64,000 nt of DNA, from positions 62,001 to 126,000 of the IMG/VR virus record IMGVR_UViG_3300032086_003797; one strand, 5' to 3'. Source of the DNA: a virus. The translations under genes were made by a program, and so were the position numbers. Shown here piece after piece: positions 10,252 through 18,956 of this stretch (its first letter is position 1; every line of letters starts with the position of its first letter). The notes under the pieces were generated by a model, which did not search any database, was not told the origin of the DNA, and saw only the letters and a program-made list of their open reading frames with translations.

Positions 10252-10872
10252 TAGTCTTTGTTTTTCCTCGTCGTTATTCGCCATGAACCACAGATAACCA
10301 AGCGTAGTTTGCTTAGAGTTTATTGATTGTTCCATCTCTTTTATAGATTGCTCCAGGGATATGTTCTCAGCCTCCAGCAAATATTCTGGCACTTCAATAT
10401 TATATTTCATGCATAGTGAAACAAGTTCTGCTAAATTATTATTATCATATGCTTCCCTGGCTCTAAAAAAATCCTCTACGTTTTCATTTGAATTGGTTTT
10501 GTCTGGGTGTGTTTTGTCTATTAGTTTCCTAAAAAGCTTTTTTGCATTGGGGTCTTTTGGTGCGGCTTTAGATTGGCTTGTCTCTACATCTTCGCCATCG
10601 TCCAGATCATCTGCGAACCCAAACGGGTCACCATCGCTATTAACCTCTGTAGAAATTGGACCACCCGATTCTCCTTCCTCATCCTCGTCTTGGGGTCCGT
10701 ACCCACTATGTATGCCCCGTGACTCCATTAGCTTTTTCCAGAGTTCAGACGTTTTCATCTCTCTGTCGCCCGTAGCGCAGCAGTCTTCTACATGTTGCTC
10801 TTCGCTTTTGACCCAGCTATACTTTGATCTGAGTCTTTTGTTTTTCATCTTGGATCTCTTATCATTAGCCAT
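10213..10872 (-). CDS. J-domain co-chaperone (only minus-strand gene)
   Basis: The product has a basic N-terminus, a long acidic linker (EDEEGESGG, FADDLDDGED) and then a J-domain with the diagnostic THPDKTN and a following AREAY helix. J-domains stimulate Hsp70 ATPase, so it probably recruits host DnaK. Two starts are possible: ATG at 10872 has no ribosome site and sits at a TATAAT box, while ATG at 10848 has a weak AAGAGA upstream. It is the only convincing gene on the minus strand in 64 kb. Confidence 0.8.
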   Translation of the reverse strand: MANDKRSKMKNKRLRSKYSWVKSEEQHVEDCCATGDREMKTSELWKKLMESRGIHSGYGPQDEDEEGESGGPISTEVNSDGDPFGFADDLDDGEDVETSQSKAAPKDPNAKKLFRKLIDKTHPDKTNSNENVEDFFRAREAYDNNNLAELVSLCMKYNIEVPEYLLEAENISLEQSIKEMEQSINSKQTTLGYLWFMANNDEEKQRLLDMVMAQYGDRF

Positions 10873-10920
10873 ATTATAAATAGCTATACAATACAATGAA
10901 AGTGTGTTATTAATAGAATC
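10873..10920. promoter_or_regulatory. Divergent promoter region
   Basis: A 48-base AT-rich gap between divergent genes. It has a minus-strand TATAAT (10873-10878) and a plus-strand TATTAA (10908-10913). Both lie so close to the annotated ATGs that the transcripts would be nearly leaderless. Confidence 0.45.
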
Positions 10921-11235
10921 ATGAGTGAAGAAAATAAAAAGACACCACCCAGGAAGAGCCGACTGCGAGCAAAGAAAGGCTCGCACAAATTGACAGAGCG
11001 CCAAGTGGAGATGATCAGGTCGCAGAAAGGCAAGATGAGCGTGCGAGAAATAGCGAAGTGGTTTGCCAAGAAGAACCATTATCAAATTAAAATCAGTCCG
11101 TCATTGGTGCAAGGAATATTGAGTGGCAAGATGCATAAGAAAGAAGATAAGGTTTCAATCTATGATTTGATTAACGAAGATGTCTCCGAAGAAGAGCTTG
11201 AGAATATGGACCCAAAGAAAGTGAAATATGATTAG
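10921..11235 (+). CDS. Putative helix-turn-helix DNA-binding protein
   Basis: A basic 104-residue protein. The stretch LTERQVEMIRSQKGKMSVRE, followed by IAKWFAKK and a SPSLVQGILSG helix, reads like a homeodomain/resolvase-type helix-turn-helix. It is divergent from the J-protein gene and might regulate that region. There is no clear ribosome site before the ATG. Confidence 0.55.
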   Translation: MSEENKKTPPRKSRLRAKKGSHKLTERQVEMIRSQKGKMSVREIAKWFAKKNHYQIKISPSLVQGILSGKMHKKEDKVSIYDLINEDVSEEELENMDPKKVKYD

Positions 11236-11500
11236 TATTGTTTTGGCAACAGTTTTAGCTACAAACCTGGCAGCGCCAAGCTATAGCAAGCGACCTTACA
11301 TGGACAAGCCCCAAGTGAAGCGCCACGCTAACCAGATAACAAATTATCTTAAGAGGACAGACCCACGAGTGCTTCGTGAGGTCCTTCGTCAAATGAAGTG
11401 GGCTCCGATTAAAAAGCGCAAGCGAACAAAAGCCAGCACATTCGATGATTGGTATTTTGATATGATGTATGACTTCGGTGGGATTCCCAAAGTAAAATAA
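11228..11500 (+). CDS. Small basic exported or membrane-anchored protein
   Basis: 90 residues with a hydrophobic N-terminus (ISIVLATVLATNLAAPS) like a signal peptide cut after Ala, then a basic body. It overlaps the previous gene by 8 bases. Function unknown. Confidence 0.6.
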   Translation: MISIVLATVLATNLAAPSYSKRPYMDKPQVKRHANQITNYLKRTDPRVLREVLRQMKWAPIKKRKRTKASTFDDWYFDMMYDFGGIPKVK

Positions 11501-11514
11501 TAAGGATATTAGAT

Positions 11515-11769
11515 TTGAGCGCAAAGTTAAAAGTAGAAGTTGGCGACGTCGATTACAGTGAGTTATCAGAAACATTAAAGTTCACTGTCGTGTTGAACAA
11601 AACCGCAATTGATTGCATCATGGAGACGCTGTTTACCAGCAGGGACATGATCACTAACGAGGAGGTCGCCTTGGCGGCAGCCGATGCCCTGCAAAGGGGG
11701 ATTGCCATGGATATTACAAGAGGCGGCATGAGGTCGCCAGTTATCAACCCATTTGAAGAGGACGGCTGA
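11515..11769 (+). CDS. Unrecognised 84-residue protein
   Basis: A TTG start follows AAGGAT. The protein is mixed alpha/beta with an acidic end. Its stop overlaps the next start (TGATG). Confidence 0.6.
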   Translation: MSAKLKVEVGDVDYSELSETLKFTVVLNKTAIDCIMETLFTSRDMITNEEVALAAADALQRGIAMDITRGGMRSPVINPFEEDG

Positions 11770-12038
11770 TGAAGAAAATCATCCACGTCAACCAACACGT
11801 CATCAGGCGCAACACAAAGCATGGAACTGATGAGCCAGTATTGACGGTAAAAACATATAAAGAAAATAATTATGCCCACGAGGCTATAATCAAAACAAAA
11901 GATGGTGTAGAATTAGGTAGGGTCATCTATAGTCCACACAAGCCACTGAGTTGTGGAGCGAGAGTATGGATTGAGACTGATACTGAAACTGCTGATGTTG
12001 AATTAATTGTCAGAGAAGGAGAAACAAATGACACTTGA
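11769..12038 (+). CDS. Conserved phage/bacterial protein with KPLSCGARVW motif
   Basis: The 89-residue protein has the pattern KKIIHVNQHVIRRN near its start and PHKPLSCGARVWIET near its end. I recall this combination from a conserved hypothetical family in phages and bacteria without known function. It appears all-beta. Confidence 0.65.
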   Translation: MKKIIHVNQHVIRRNTKHGTDEPVLTVKTYKENNYAHEAIIKTKDGVELGRVIYSPHKPLSCGARVWIETDTETADVELIVREGETNDT

Positions 12039-13263
12039 GACCGCAACACAACTAAGCGCAGAGGCAATGAAGGCGGTCAAAAACGCCCAGCAATCGCCTC
12101 TCATTGAGGCAGAAAATGAAGCGTTACGCCAAGCAAAGGCAGCATCGTTTCTTAATCCTCATGATGATAAGGACCAGCGAGCAACTCTTTTCCCGCCTGC
12201 TCCTCCAGGTAAAACATATCGTCGTATTATCAAGGCATTCCATCAGTTAAAGTACTCGCAACTTACTGATAAGAATAATCGACATGCTGATGTAGATGAG
12301 AAGCACTGTCGAGAGGTTTTGCAGCCCTTGCTAGAGCGGGCTGGGCAAATTAACTATCCGATTATGGGCAGAGCTAAGTCCCCAGTATCGTTTTATACGG
12401 ACCATGGTCATAACCGAGGTTGGTCCTCTAACGATCTATGGCCTGGCAGACTATTGCCGTTTTTAGAGCTTTTTCCTGATGTGTATGAGGTCACCACCGA
12501 TTCTACTGGTCAGGAGATTTATACTGCCATCTCCACCCCCGAAGGAAGCCTAGGAGAATACCTTTCCGAGGTCCGATGTAACCCTAGTCAGGTAAATAAG
12601 ATTTATACTATATTTTGTGCTGTCGAGCATTTGAAAGAGTCTTTTCAGCGTGATCCATCATTCCACGGGCGAAACCCCTCAAGGCAGTTCCCAGATCGAA
12701 CGGGCGGAACCTTTGATGATATCATGGACTTGCTCCACCCAGAGCAGTTCCTATACAAGGGCACCCGCACTCAGATTTACAATAGGTGGAAGCAGGGCGC
12801 TCCAACCTCATCTACGATTGCCCAGACTCAGGGTTCCCGAACGAACGAACTGGCGAAGCTAGGATGGGATCAAGGCTTGATCCCTGGGAAAAACGGACAG
12901 ATGTCTGAATATAATCGGGAGACTTTCAAAATTTGGGAGTGGTACGATGTAAAGAACAATGCTTATTTGGGTATGACTACAAGCAATGGTAATAAGTTCA
13001 AGGAAAAGATTTTCCTGAATTGCATTGAAGCACATTGTGCAAACAGAAGTCTTCAGTCCAACGACATCAACCTTCTGTTTGTGATCGATAAACCTAGTCA
13101 TGTTCTGGCTAACCTAGAGACACAAAGAGATAATCAGGTCAGTGAGATTAGAAGAGTTAACGCCATGCTAAAAACGCTTGGAATCAAGCTGCGCATTAAA
13201 ACGGTAAGGTTTGTGAAGCAGCTAAAAGATACTAATGACATTGGTCGCACTGTGATTGTATGA
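12028..13263 (+). CDS. Unrecognised 411-residue protein
   Basis: ATG at 12028 is preferred over 12007 because GAAGGAG precedes it. The body has helical ends and a central Gly/Asp/His-rich segment (YTDHGHNRGW, about residue 120). The C-terminal 100 residues (LLFVIDKPSHVLANLETQR and after) are alpha/beta. It overlaps the RNase H-like gene by ATGA, hinting at a nucleic-acid role. Confidence 0.7.
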   Translation: MTLETATQLSAEAMKAVKNAQQSPLIEAENEALRQAKAASFLNPHDDKDQRATLFPPAPPGKTYRRIIKAFHQLKYSQLTDKNNRHADVDEKHCREVLQPLLERAGQINYPIMGRAKSPVSFYTDHGHNRGWSSNDLWPGRLLPFLELFPDVYEVTTDSTGQEIYTAISTPEGSLGEYLSEVRCNPSQVNKIYTIFCAVEHLKESFQRDPSFHGRNPSRQFPDRTGGTFDDIMDLLHPEQFLYKGTRTQIYNRWKQGAPTSSTIAQTQGSRTNELAKLGWDQGLIPGKNGQMSEYNRETFKIWEWYDVKNNAYLGMTTSNGNKFKEKIFLNCIEAHCANRSLQSNDINLLFVIDKPSHVLANLETQRDNQVSEIRRVNAMLKTLGIKLRIKTVRFVKQLKDTNDIGRTVIV

Positions 13264-13742
13264 GAGAAAAGATGGGGAATAAGCGACTCCCAACTGGCGG
13301 GAAGTGGAGATTTCTTGGCGGCAGACTAGTGCCATGCCTGAGAACAACTCTAGAGAAAACTAGCGCAACAGACAAATATACGTTCCATGTCGGCACGGAT
13401 AGCAAGCCGTTTACTGAGTATACAATTGTCAGCACAGCCATATGTCTGCGCCAAAAAGGCTCTGGAGTCTTAGTGGCTTATCGGAGGGTGAAAGTTGATA
13501 ACTTCAAATCATTAGCAGAGAGACTACTGTTTGAGACAACCGAGTCAATTGCAGTTGCGCAGATGATAGAGGGAATCACTGGCAGATCACCATTGGTACA
13601 CGCAGATGTTAATATTAAGGATGAGGCTGAGAGTAGTAAGATGCTAACAACCGTCGAGGGCATGATCAAAGGCATGGGTTTCAGTGCTGTCTGCAAGCCA
13701 AACGCCTGGGCAGCCGATATTGCAGACATGTTTACGAGATAG
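13260..13742 (+). CDS. RNase H-like protein, DUF458/YkuK family
   Basis: The 160-residue protein matches the YkuK family: FHVGTDSK with an acidic residue (about 42-49), LAERLLFETTESI, VHADVNIKDEAESSKM and KPNAWAADIADMFTR at the end. The spaced acidic residues fit an RNase H fold, so it may cut RNA or structured DNA. Family members are not well characterised. Confidence 0.75.
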   Translation: MREKMGNKRLPTGGKWRFLGGRLVPCLRTTLEKTSATDKYTFHVGTDSKPFTEYTIVSTAICLRQKGSGVLVAYRRVKVDNFKSLAERLLFETTESIAVAQMIEGITGRSPLVHADVNIKDEAESSKMLTTVEGMIKGMGFSAVCKPNAWAADIADMFTR

Positions 13743-13749
13743 AGAATAT

Positions 13750-14493
13750 ATGATTGATTTAAAACATGCAGATTGTTTAGAGTATCTTCGCACACTCGAT
13801 GATGAATCAGCCGACCTTGTTGTGGTTGACCCTCCTTACTTTGAGATCGTCAAAGACGCCTGGGATAACCAGTGGGGCTCCGAGCAAGAGTACCTAGATT
13901 GGTGCAAGGCTTGGACGGAGGAGTGCTTCCGTGTCATGAAGCCAGGTGCCTGCTTTTATGTTTGGGGCACAACTAAGACAGACACATTTCTAAGATATAA
14001 GCTGAATGTTCTCAACGAGATACCAGATGCTCATTATCAAAACTGGATCATTTGGGCTTATGACTGGGGTGGCAGAACAAAGAAGAAGTTCCCCCGCAAG
14101 CATGAAGATATTCTAATGTACTCCAAAGGCAAGGAGTTCCCATTTCATGCTGATGACATTCGAGTGCCCTACAAAATGAAAAAGAATATCCGTGCCACCG
14201 CTAGTAACAATCCACTAGGCAAGATCCCAACTGATGTGTGGACTAAGAACAACCATACCACAAGCAAAGAATATGCAGGCTGGCACACTACCCAGAAACC
14301 CATCTCATTGCTAGAGAGAATCATAAAAGCTCATACACAACCTGGCGATACTGTGGTAGACTGTTTTAGCGGCTCGGGATCAACGATGATTGCCTGTTCA
14401 AATACTGGTCGATCGTTTAGGGGTTGTGAGTTTGATGAAGAATATATTAATAAATCCCTCGAAAGGTTAGAGGTTCTATGCAAGACGAAGTAA
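13750..14493 (+). CDS. Solo DNA adenine/cytosine-N4 methyltransferase
   Basis: The 247-residue enzyme has the catalytic motif DPPY (about 27-30) near the start and the SAM-binding motif VVDCFSGSGSTMIAC (about 200-214) near the end, the order seen in beta-class amino-methyltransferases. It has no partner endonuclease. It may protect phage DNA or mark regulatory sites. It overlaps a second methyltransferase gene. The target base and sequence cannot be read from the protein. Confidence 0.9.
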   Translation: MIDLKHADCLEYLRTLDDESADLVVVDPPYFEIVKDAWDNQWGSEQEYLDWCKAWTEECFRVMKPGACFYVWGTTKTDTFLRYKLNVLNEIPDAHYQNWIIWAYDWGGRTKKKFPRKHEDILMYSKGKEFPFHADDIRVPYKMKKNIRATASNNPLGKIPTDVWTKNNHTTSKEYAGWHTTQKPISLLERIIKAHTQPGDTVVDCFSGSGSTMIACSNTGRSFRGCEFDEEYINKSLERLEVLCKTK

Positions 14494-15047
14494 AGAAGTA
14501 TCAAATCATTTATGCTGATCCGCCTTGGGATTATAAGGGGCAGCTTCAGCATACAGGACAAGGCGGCAAGGACTCTGGCGGAGCTACAAAGCACTACGGC
14601 TGCATGAAACTGGCAGACCTAAAGAAGCTTGATGTTCCAAGCTTATGCGATGAGGATTGTCTTATGTTCATGTGGGCGACGAGCCCGCACCTTGACCAAG
14701 CGATTGAGCTACTGAAGGCTTGGGGGTTCTCCTGGGCAACTGTGGGGTTTGTCTGGGATAAGCAAAAGGTCAACCCAGGGTTTTACACCATGAGCCAAGT
14801 CGAGCTTTGCTTGATTGGTAAGCGAGGCAAGATCCCAAAACCACGAGGTGCCCGCAACATTCGGCAGATGGTCTCAGTGATGAGGGGGAAACACAGCGCC
14901 AAGCCAGAGGAAGTAAGAAAGAGAATTGAAGAGATGTTCCCAGAACAAGCCAAGTTAGAAATGTTTGCCAGAGCCGCCGCCGATGGCTGGGACGTGCATG
15001 GCAATGAAATTGAAGCAGATGTGGAGTTAGATTTTGTCAGTCAATGA
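14478..15047 (+). CDS. MT-A70 family adenine-N6 methyltransferase
   Basis: The 189-residue protein has YADPPWDY (12-19) and the MT-A70-typical CLMFMWATSPHLDQA and GKRGKIP, which places it in the METTL/Ime4-like family active on DNA or RNA adenine. It overlaps the preceding methyltransferase by 16 bases, so the two are co-expressed. Confidence 0.88.
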   Translation: MQDEVKKYQIIYADPPWDYKGQLQHTGQGGKDSGGATKHYGCMKLADLKKLDVPSLCDEDCLMFMWATSPHLDQAIELLKAWGFSWATVGFVWDKQKVNPGFYTMSQVELCLIGKRGKIPKPRGARNIRQMVSVMRGKHSAKPEEVRKRIEEMFPEQAKLEMFARAAADGWDVHGNEIEADVELDFVSQ

Positions 15048-15135
15048 CCAAAGTAATTTATTTAATGTTAGTGATGAATGTTATGATTGCGGGTGTGACT
15101 TAAAACCAGCCTGCGCAGACCGACCAGGGAATAAA

Positions 15136-15618
15136 ATGAAAGTAGAGAAAAAGAATATGCAAGTAAGAGTACAACGAGTTCATGAAAATGCTAAGATGCC
15201 AGTGAGGGCCCACAGCACTGATGCGGGTATGGACTTGTTCTTTTGCCCGACGCCAAAGCCTGAGCTAGATTCTCAGATTGAGACCGTGCTACCGTTTGGT
15301 TCATCCGTAATCCCAACTGGGTTAAAGATCGAAGTTCCTGAGGGTTACATGCTGGAGATCAAGAACAAGTCAGGTATTGCTAGTAAGCGTGGCTTGCTTG
15401 TGGGTGCTTGCGTTGTTGACCGAGGGTATACTGGTGAGATCTTCGTGAACCTCCACAACGTTACCCACCGCAACCAGACTCTCCACGACGGCGACAAGAT
15501 TGCCCAGGCGGTCTTCGTAAAGGTTGAAACAAATATCAGCCTGGTAGAATCAGATAATATTTATGACGACGACACAAGCAGAGGTGATGGCGCACTAGGC
15601 TCAACGGGCGACAGGTAA
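15136..15618 (+). CDS. dut: dUTP diphosphatase
   Basis: The 160-residue trimeric dUTPase has all five motifs: TDAGMDL, NKSGIASKRGL, VVDRGYTGEIF, GDKIAQAVF and C-terminal RGDGALGSTG. It turns dUTP into dUMP, keeping uracil out of phage DNA. ATG at 15136 has AGGGA 5 bases upstream. The same frame continues upstream to TTG 15034 and would add a Cys-rich leader (CYDCGCDLKPAC) that could be a zinc-binding extension. Confidence 0.92.
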   Translation: MKVEKKNMQVRVQRVHENAKMPVRAHSTDAGMDLFFCPTPKPELDSQIETVLPFGSSVIPTGLKIEVPEGYMLEIKNKSGIASKRGLLVGACVVDRGYTGEIFVNLHNVTHRNQTLHDGDKIAQAVFVKVETNISLVESDNIYDDDTSRGDGALGSTGDR

Positions 15619-15648
15619 AATAATAATAAAATATATTTGCCAGTTTCC

Positions 15649-15698
15649 TTGACGTATCCCCTATCCGTGGTAATATAAATTGTAAGGGAGATACAGAT
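15649..15698 (+). promoter_or_regulatory. Promoter/leader cassette 2
   Basis: TTGACG, a 16-base spacer, then TAATATAAATTG and TAAGGGAGA before the ATG. Same architecture as cassette 1. Confidence 0.85.
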
Positions 15699-16601
15699 AT
15701 GGGTTATCGCACTAATCAATGTCAACACTGTGGTCAATACGGACACAACCGTCGTGGCTGCCCACAAATCAAAGAAGCCCACGCCAGAGTTGAGAGCCTT
15801 GCCGAGAAGTACGGCATTGAGCGTTTGGAAGATGAGCTTGCCTACGCTTCCACTCAGTGGATCAGCAGAATCAACGAGGCTGCCAAGATTCAAGACGCCG
15901 ATGAGGATGAAATCTCCTGGCGTGACCGCTGGCTCTGGGAAGAGGTTGAAGAGCGCAAGATTGCTCAGGCTCGCAAGAACAAGCGTGGTCGTCGCTGCGG
16001 TTTCTGCGGTGCTCACGGTCACAACGCTCGAACCTGCCCAACTAAAAAGGAACATCGTGTCCAAGCTGATCGAGTTCAGGGTCTTGCCCATCGTGTAGTA
16101 GCGGCGGTTCTTGAGAAGGCTGGGATTGTCCCAGGGGCTGTAGTTGGGGTTCGGGAGTGGGATTACAAAGCTGAGGAATACCGTATGGCTCCAGCCCTTG
16201 TCAGTCACATCGAGTGGGATGCGATTGCCAAGCCTGGCTATAAAACGCCGCAAGGCATTCCAAACATCTTTGAGGACTGGTTCTCCAAGCCAATGATTCG
16301 GGTTCAGACGCCCAATGGCTCGGGGCTAATAAGAATCCCTTACTCTCTCAAGCAGTGCCCAGAGTACCACTGGTACGAAGGCAGGGAAGATCATAACTCT
16401 TCGATGATCAGCCCATATCTTGCGGGTGAGGTAAACAAGAGTCAAGGCTGGAAGGGTGACGACATCTCACTGATCGACCCAGAGCATTGCAGTAAGATCC
16501 AGCGTTGGTCATCCGTTTCTTGGTGCGCCGATGAGGAGCTTACTCCTGTCATTGAAAAGCTCATCGCAGAGGTCGGTCTTGCTATGAACGATATCTTATA
16601 A
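15699..16601 (+). CDS. Double CCHC zinc-knuckle protein
   Basis: The 300-residue protein has two zinc knuckles, CQHCGQYGHNRRGC (8-21) and CGFCGAHGHNARTC (about 100-113). They flank a charged helical linker and are followed by a beta-rich C-terminal region that starts PGAVVGVREWD. CCHC knuckles bind single-stranded RNA or DNA. It is cassette-driven and uses CGT/CGC arginine codons, so strong expression is likely. Confidence 0.8.
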   Translation: MGYRTNQCQHCGQYGHNRRGCPQIKEAHARVESLAEKYGIERLEDELAYASTQWISRINEAAKIQDADEDEISWRDRWLWEEVEERKIAQARKNKRGRRCGFCGAHGHNARTCPTKKEHRVQADRVQGLAHRVVAAVLEKAGIVPGAVVGVREWDYKAEEYRMAPALVSHIEWDAIAKPGYKTPQGIPNIFEDWFSKPMIRVQTPNGSGLIRIPYSLKQCPEYHWYEGREDHNSSMISPYLAGEVNKSQGWKGDDISLIDPEHCSKIQRWSSVSWCADEELTPVIEKLIAEVGLAMNDIL

Positions 16602-16612
16602 AGGAGAAGAAA

Positions 16613-16843
16613 ATGGGTTGGGCTACTAAGATTGATAAAACAATCACAAGCTTTGAAGAGACAACAGGCAGGATTCAAGATGCCATGGACTGGGCGGAGA
16701 AGGCACGAGACTATGCACATGAATATGACAAGGGCTGCACAGCTTATGTTGACATGTACAAAGCCCATGCTGCATTAGAAGCCTTGAAGAGTATAGTCGA
16801 GAAAGCATCTAATGATTTAGCTAAGGATATGTTTGGAGATTGA
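16613..16843 (+). CDS. Unrecognised helical protein
   Basis: 76 residues, entirely helical and acidic, with AAAGGAG before the ATG. It probably shares the cassette 2 transcript. Confidence 0.65.
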   Translation: MGWATKIDKTITSFEETTGRIQDAMDWAEKARDYAHEYDKGCTAYVDMYKAHAALEALKSIVEKASNDLAKDMFGD

Positions 16844-16861
16844 GTTTTTTACAATAAAATA

Positions 16862-16923
16862 GCTAAACACTTGCTTGAATATAATATATATTAGATAAAG
16901 AATAACCATTAGGAGGTTACAAC
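16862..16923 (+). promoter_or_regulatory. Tentative promoter and strong leader of histone-like gene
   Basis: An AT-rich stretch has TTGCTT (16871-16876) and overlapping TATAAT-like boxes. The leader ACCATTAGGAGGTTACA follows. An almost identical leader, with one added A, precedes the second histone-like gene at 27436. Confidence 0.5.
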
Positions 16924-17100
16924 ATGAATAACATTTTAAATAACTGGTCTGAAATCAAAGAGCTTATTGATATGCTAGAGGTTGATATGGGCAAGACTGC
17001 TGGAGGCAACAAAGCCGCTGGCGTTCGTGTCCGCAAAGAGCTTCGCAGACTCAAGACACTAACTTCAGGATTAGTCAAAGAGACTTTGAACAAGGAATGA
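16924..17100 (+). CDS. Hc1-like histone H1-type protein
   Basis: The 58-residue basic protein matches the Hc1 family of small bacterial histone H1-like proteins. The N-terminal helix reads WSEIKELIDMLEVDMGK, followed by the diagnostic GNKAAGVRVRKELRRLK. Hc1 proteins condense DNA in chlamydiae and occur in many Bacteroidetes. It may compact phage or host DNA. The AGGAGG box is very strong. It overlaps the next gene by ATGA. Confidence 0.75.
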   Translation: MNNILNNWSEIKELIDMLEVDMGKTAGGNKAAGVRVRKELRRLKTLTSGLVKETLNKE

Positions 17101-17231
17101 AATTGCTGTTAGCAAGATTATACTTCTGGTTAGCAAGAGTTTTGTTGTCCCGTGGTTTGCTCGCTGGACAATGGTTTCAAAACAAAGGCATCTTGATGCT
17201 CGCTAAGATCGGAATAAAAAAGAATGGATAG
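17097..17231 (+). CDS. 44-residue basic amphipathic peptide
   Basis: It starts in the histone-like stop codon. The peptide is Leu/Arg-rich (LLLARLYFWLARVLLSRG) and probably membrane-associated. It overlaps the next gene. Confidence 0.5.
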   Translation: MKLLLARLYFWLARVLLSRGLLAGQWFQNKGILMLAKIGIKKNG

Positions 17232-17358
17232 TATGGTTGGGTTGGCATATGCGGCTGTTGCAGTTGGCACTAGCGTGGTGACTGTGATGGCGCTTGAAAA
17301 GATGACTCAGGCAATCGGCAACAAAAGATTTAAAAGAAAGGTCAATAGAAGACTGTGA
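17224..17358 (+). CDS. 44-residue single-span membrane peptide
   Basis: A hydrophobic N-terminal helix (GLAYAAVAVGTSVVTVMAL) is followed by a basic tail. It is part of a run of overlapping micro-genes. Confidence 0.5.
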   Translation: MDSMVGLAYAAVAVGTSVVTVMALEKMTQAIGNKRFKRKVNRRL

Positions 17359-17453
17359 CTATTCATGATTTCATTGAGGTCGGCTTAGTTTCAGTTCTTT
17401 TACTCCTAACTTTTTGGATAGGATACGAATTCGGTGCGAACAAGAATGAATAA
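17355..17453 (+). CDS. 32-residue membrane peptide
   Basis: The GTG start overlaps the upstream stop. One membrane helix (GLVSVLLLLTFWIGYEFG). Confidence 0.45.
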   Translation: MTIHDFIEVGLVSVLLLLTFWIGYEFGANKNE

Positions 17454-17658
17454 AAAGAAGTACCTTTACGTCTGTCAAACAGAGGATGGTCGCAACAATA
17501 AACTGTTAGAAAAGTGCGGGTTCCGATATGCATTCACAGAAATCGGTAACTGGAATTGTCCAAAGTGTGGAGCGAAGCTAGACCTAGAAGGTACGTCTGG
17601 CAAAACTGTCTCCGAAATACTCTCAGAAGGCTTCAGGGAAGAGAAAAAAGGTAAATAA
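17446..17658 (+). CDS. Small zinc-ribbon-like protein
   Basis: The 70-residue protein has a Cys at residue 9, another in EKCGF and a clear CPKCG pair near residue 45, suggesting a zinc ribbon. It overlaps genes on both sides by one or a few bases. Confidence 0.6.
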   Translation: MNKKKYLYVCQTEDGRNNKLLEKCGFRYAFTEIGNWNCPKCGAKLDLEGTSGKTVSEILSEGFREEKKGK

Positions 17659-18092
17659 TGAAAAGGTTTACTCTAATTGACATCGTTACCATGCTGGGTA
17701 TTGCATCATCTATTTTATTAGTATTGATGTTCGCCTCGGGATGCTCTATGAAATTCTATAAGGAGACACCAGAGGATACTCGCAAATGCTGCGAGCGGGT
17801 CAACTTACACACCGAAGAGATGGATAAGTTTGGGCGTTACTGCAAGGTAGCTGTGTTCCTCTCTAAGAGCGAAAACATGGCAGTCGGCGCAGGCGTCAAG
17901 AAAGGTGCGCAAGAGGCGGTAAGGATTTGTAAGTTTGTTTTCCAGGTTGAGACTGACAAGGATTTGATTTCAGCTTCAGATGCTCAACATTATTATAAGG
18001 TTCGCAGCTACGTTGTCGATAACCCTATTCAGAAGGGTTGGCGCATGAAGCTAGATTGTGACCCAGCAGAAATTTATTGTGAGGAGTTTTAA
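17658..18092 (+). CDS. Lipoprotein
   Basis: The 144-residue protein has a signal helix (IVTMLGIASSILLVLMFASGC) ending in a lipobox ASGC, so the Cys at about 29 would be lipidated. The mature part has six further Cys, suggesting disulfides in the periplasm. It may be a superinfection-exclusion or lysis-control lipoprotein; only position and signal support that. Confidence 0.7.
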   Translation: MKRFTLIDIVTMLGIASSILLVLMFASGCSMKFYKETPEDTRKCCERVNLHTEEMDKFGRYCKVAVFLSKSENMAVGAGVKKGAQEAVRICKFVFQVETDKDLISASDAQHYYKVRSYVVDNPIQKGWRMKLDCDPAEIYCEEF

Positions 18093-18093
18093 G

Positions 18094-18795
18094 ATGAGTA
18101 GCAACGAACAGGGTTTTGCCTATGAGACAACGGTCATTGAGGCTTTGAAGGCGGCAGGAATCGCAGGCGACATTCAGGAGGGCGCAGGCGCATCGGCAAC
18201 ACTTGCCGACGCAGATTTTTTTGTCGGCGGTAAAAAATATTTATTAGAAGTGAAGCAGGATTCCCACGCACAGATGGGAGGCACCTCTGTACGCTATGAT
18301 AACGGCAGCTTTGAGATGGTGAGTGAAGCCGTAGATGGCAATACGGCAGATCTAATCATCTCAGCACTAGGTCAAAAGGTAGAAGCCATTGAACGTTTCC
18401 TAGCTGCTATTGGGGCAGAGAAATTTCCTACCACTTGTGACAAGTACACTTGGACAGAAGCAAAGAAAAAAGGATTATTAAAACCTATCAACGCTAAAAT
18501 CAAAGAGGATGTTTCTTTCATTATCGACCACTACAAGAAGAAAGGTATCCACTACATGCAGATTGGTGGAGCAGGCTTATTCTATTTGGATGAGAACCCA
18601 GCGGACCTACCCGTACCCAAGCTCGAAGGTGAGATTGACATCGAGTTACGAGCGGGGCGCAGTGGCTCTTCATTAAACGCCGCAGGCGTCCGCCGAGTCA
18701 GCGGTTTGTTGCGAGCCCAGGCACGACTAAAGTTCAAGGGCAAGTCGCCGATTAGCTTGGACTCACCCAGTGGGATTGCTCAGTTGAAGAGATGA
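18094..18795 (+). CDS. PD-(D/E)xK nuclease-like protein
   Basis: The start at 18094 is closest to the previous stop, with GAGG upstream. Residues 40-60 read DADFFVGGKKYLLEVKQD, a D...ExK pattern typical of the restriction-endonuclease-like fold. The remaining 170 residues are unknown. It may be a DNA-repair or host-DNA-degrading nuclease. The loose consensus makes the call moderate. Confidence 0.55.
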   Translation: MSSNEQGFAYETTVIEALKAAGIAGDIQEGAGASATLADADFFVGGKKYLLEVKQDSHAQMGGTSVRYDNGSFEMVSEAVDGNTADLIISALGQKVEAIERFLAAIGAEKFPTTCDKYTWTEAKKKGLLKPINAKIKEDVSFIIDHYKKKGIHYMQIGGAGLFYLDENPADLPVPKLEGEIDIELRAGRSGSSLNAAGVRRVSGLLRAQARLKFKGKSPISLDSPSGIAQLKR

Positions 18796-18953
18796 AGAAG
18801 TCAGAGTTAATCAGGTTGATCCGCTACCAGTTGAACAGTGGCGATCACCCAGGCACAGAAGTTGTGCTCGATCTACTCGATCAGCTTATCAGCCAGGGCG
18901 GAGCAACATTGGGCGACGTAACAAAAATAAAAGAACTAATCTTAGAGGAATAA
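18792..18953 (+). CDS. 53-residue helical protein
   Basis: It overlaps the nuclease-like gene by ATGA. Amphipathic helix, no motif. Confidence 0.55.
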   Translation: MKKSELIRLIRYQLNSGDHPGTEVVLDLLDQLISQGGATLGDVTKIKELILEE

Positions 18954-18956
18954 TAA

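Noticed and set aside
15034-15135. Separate zinc-finger gene before dut
   Set aside because: The Cys-rich segment is in frame with dut and has no stop of its own. It is either an extension or untranslated.
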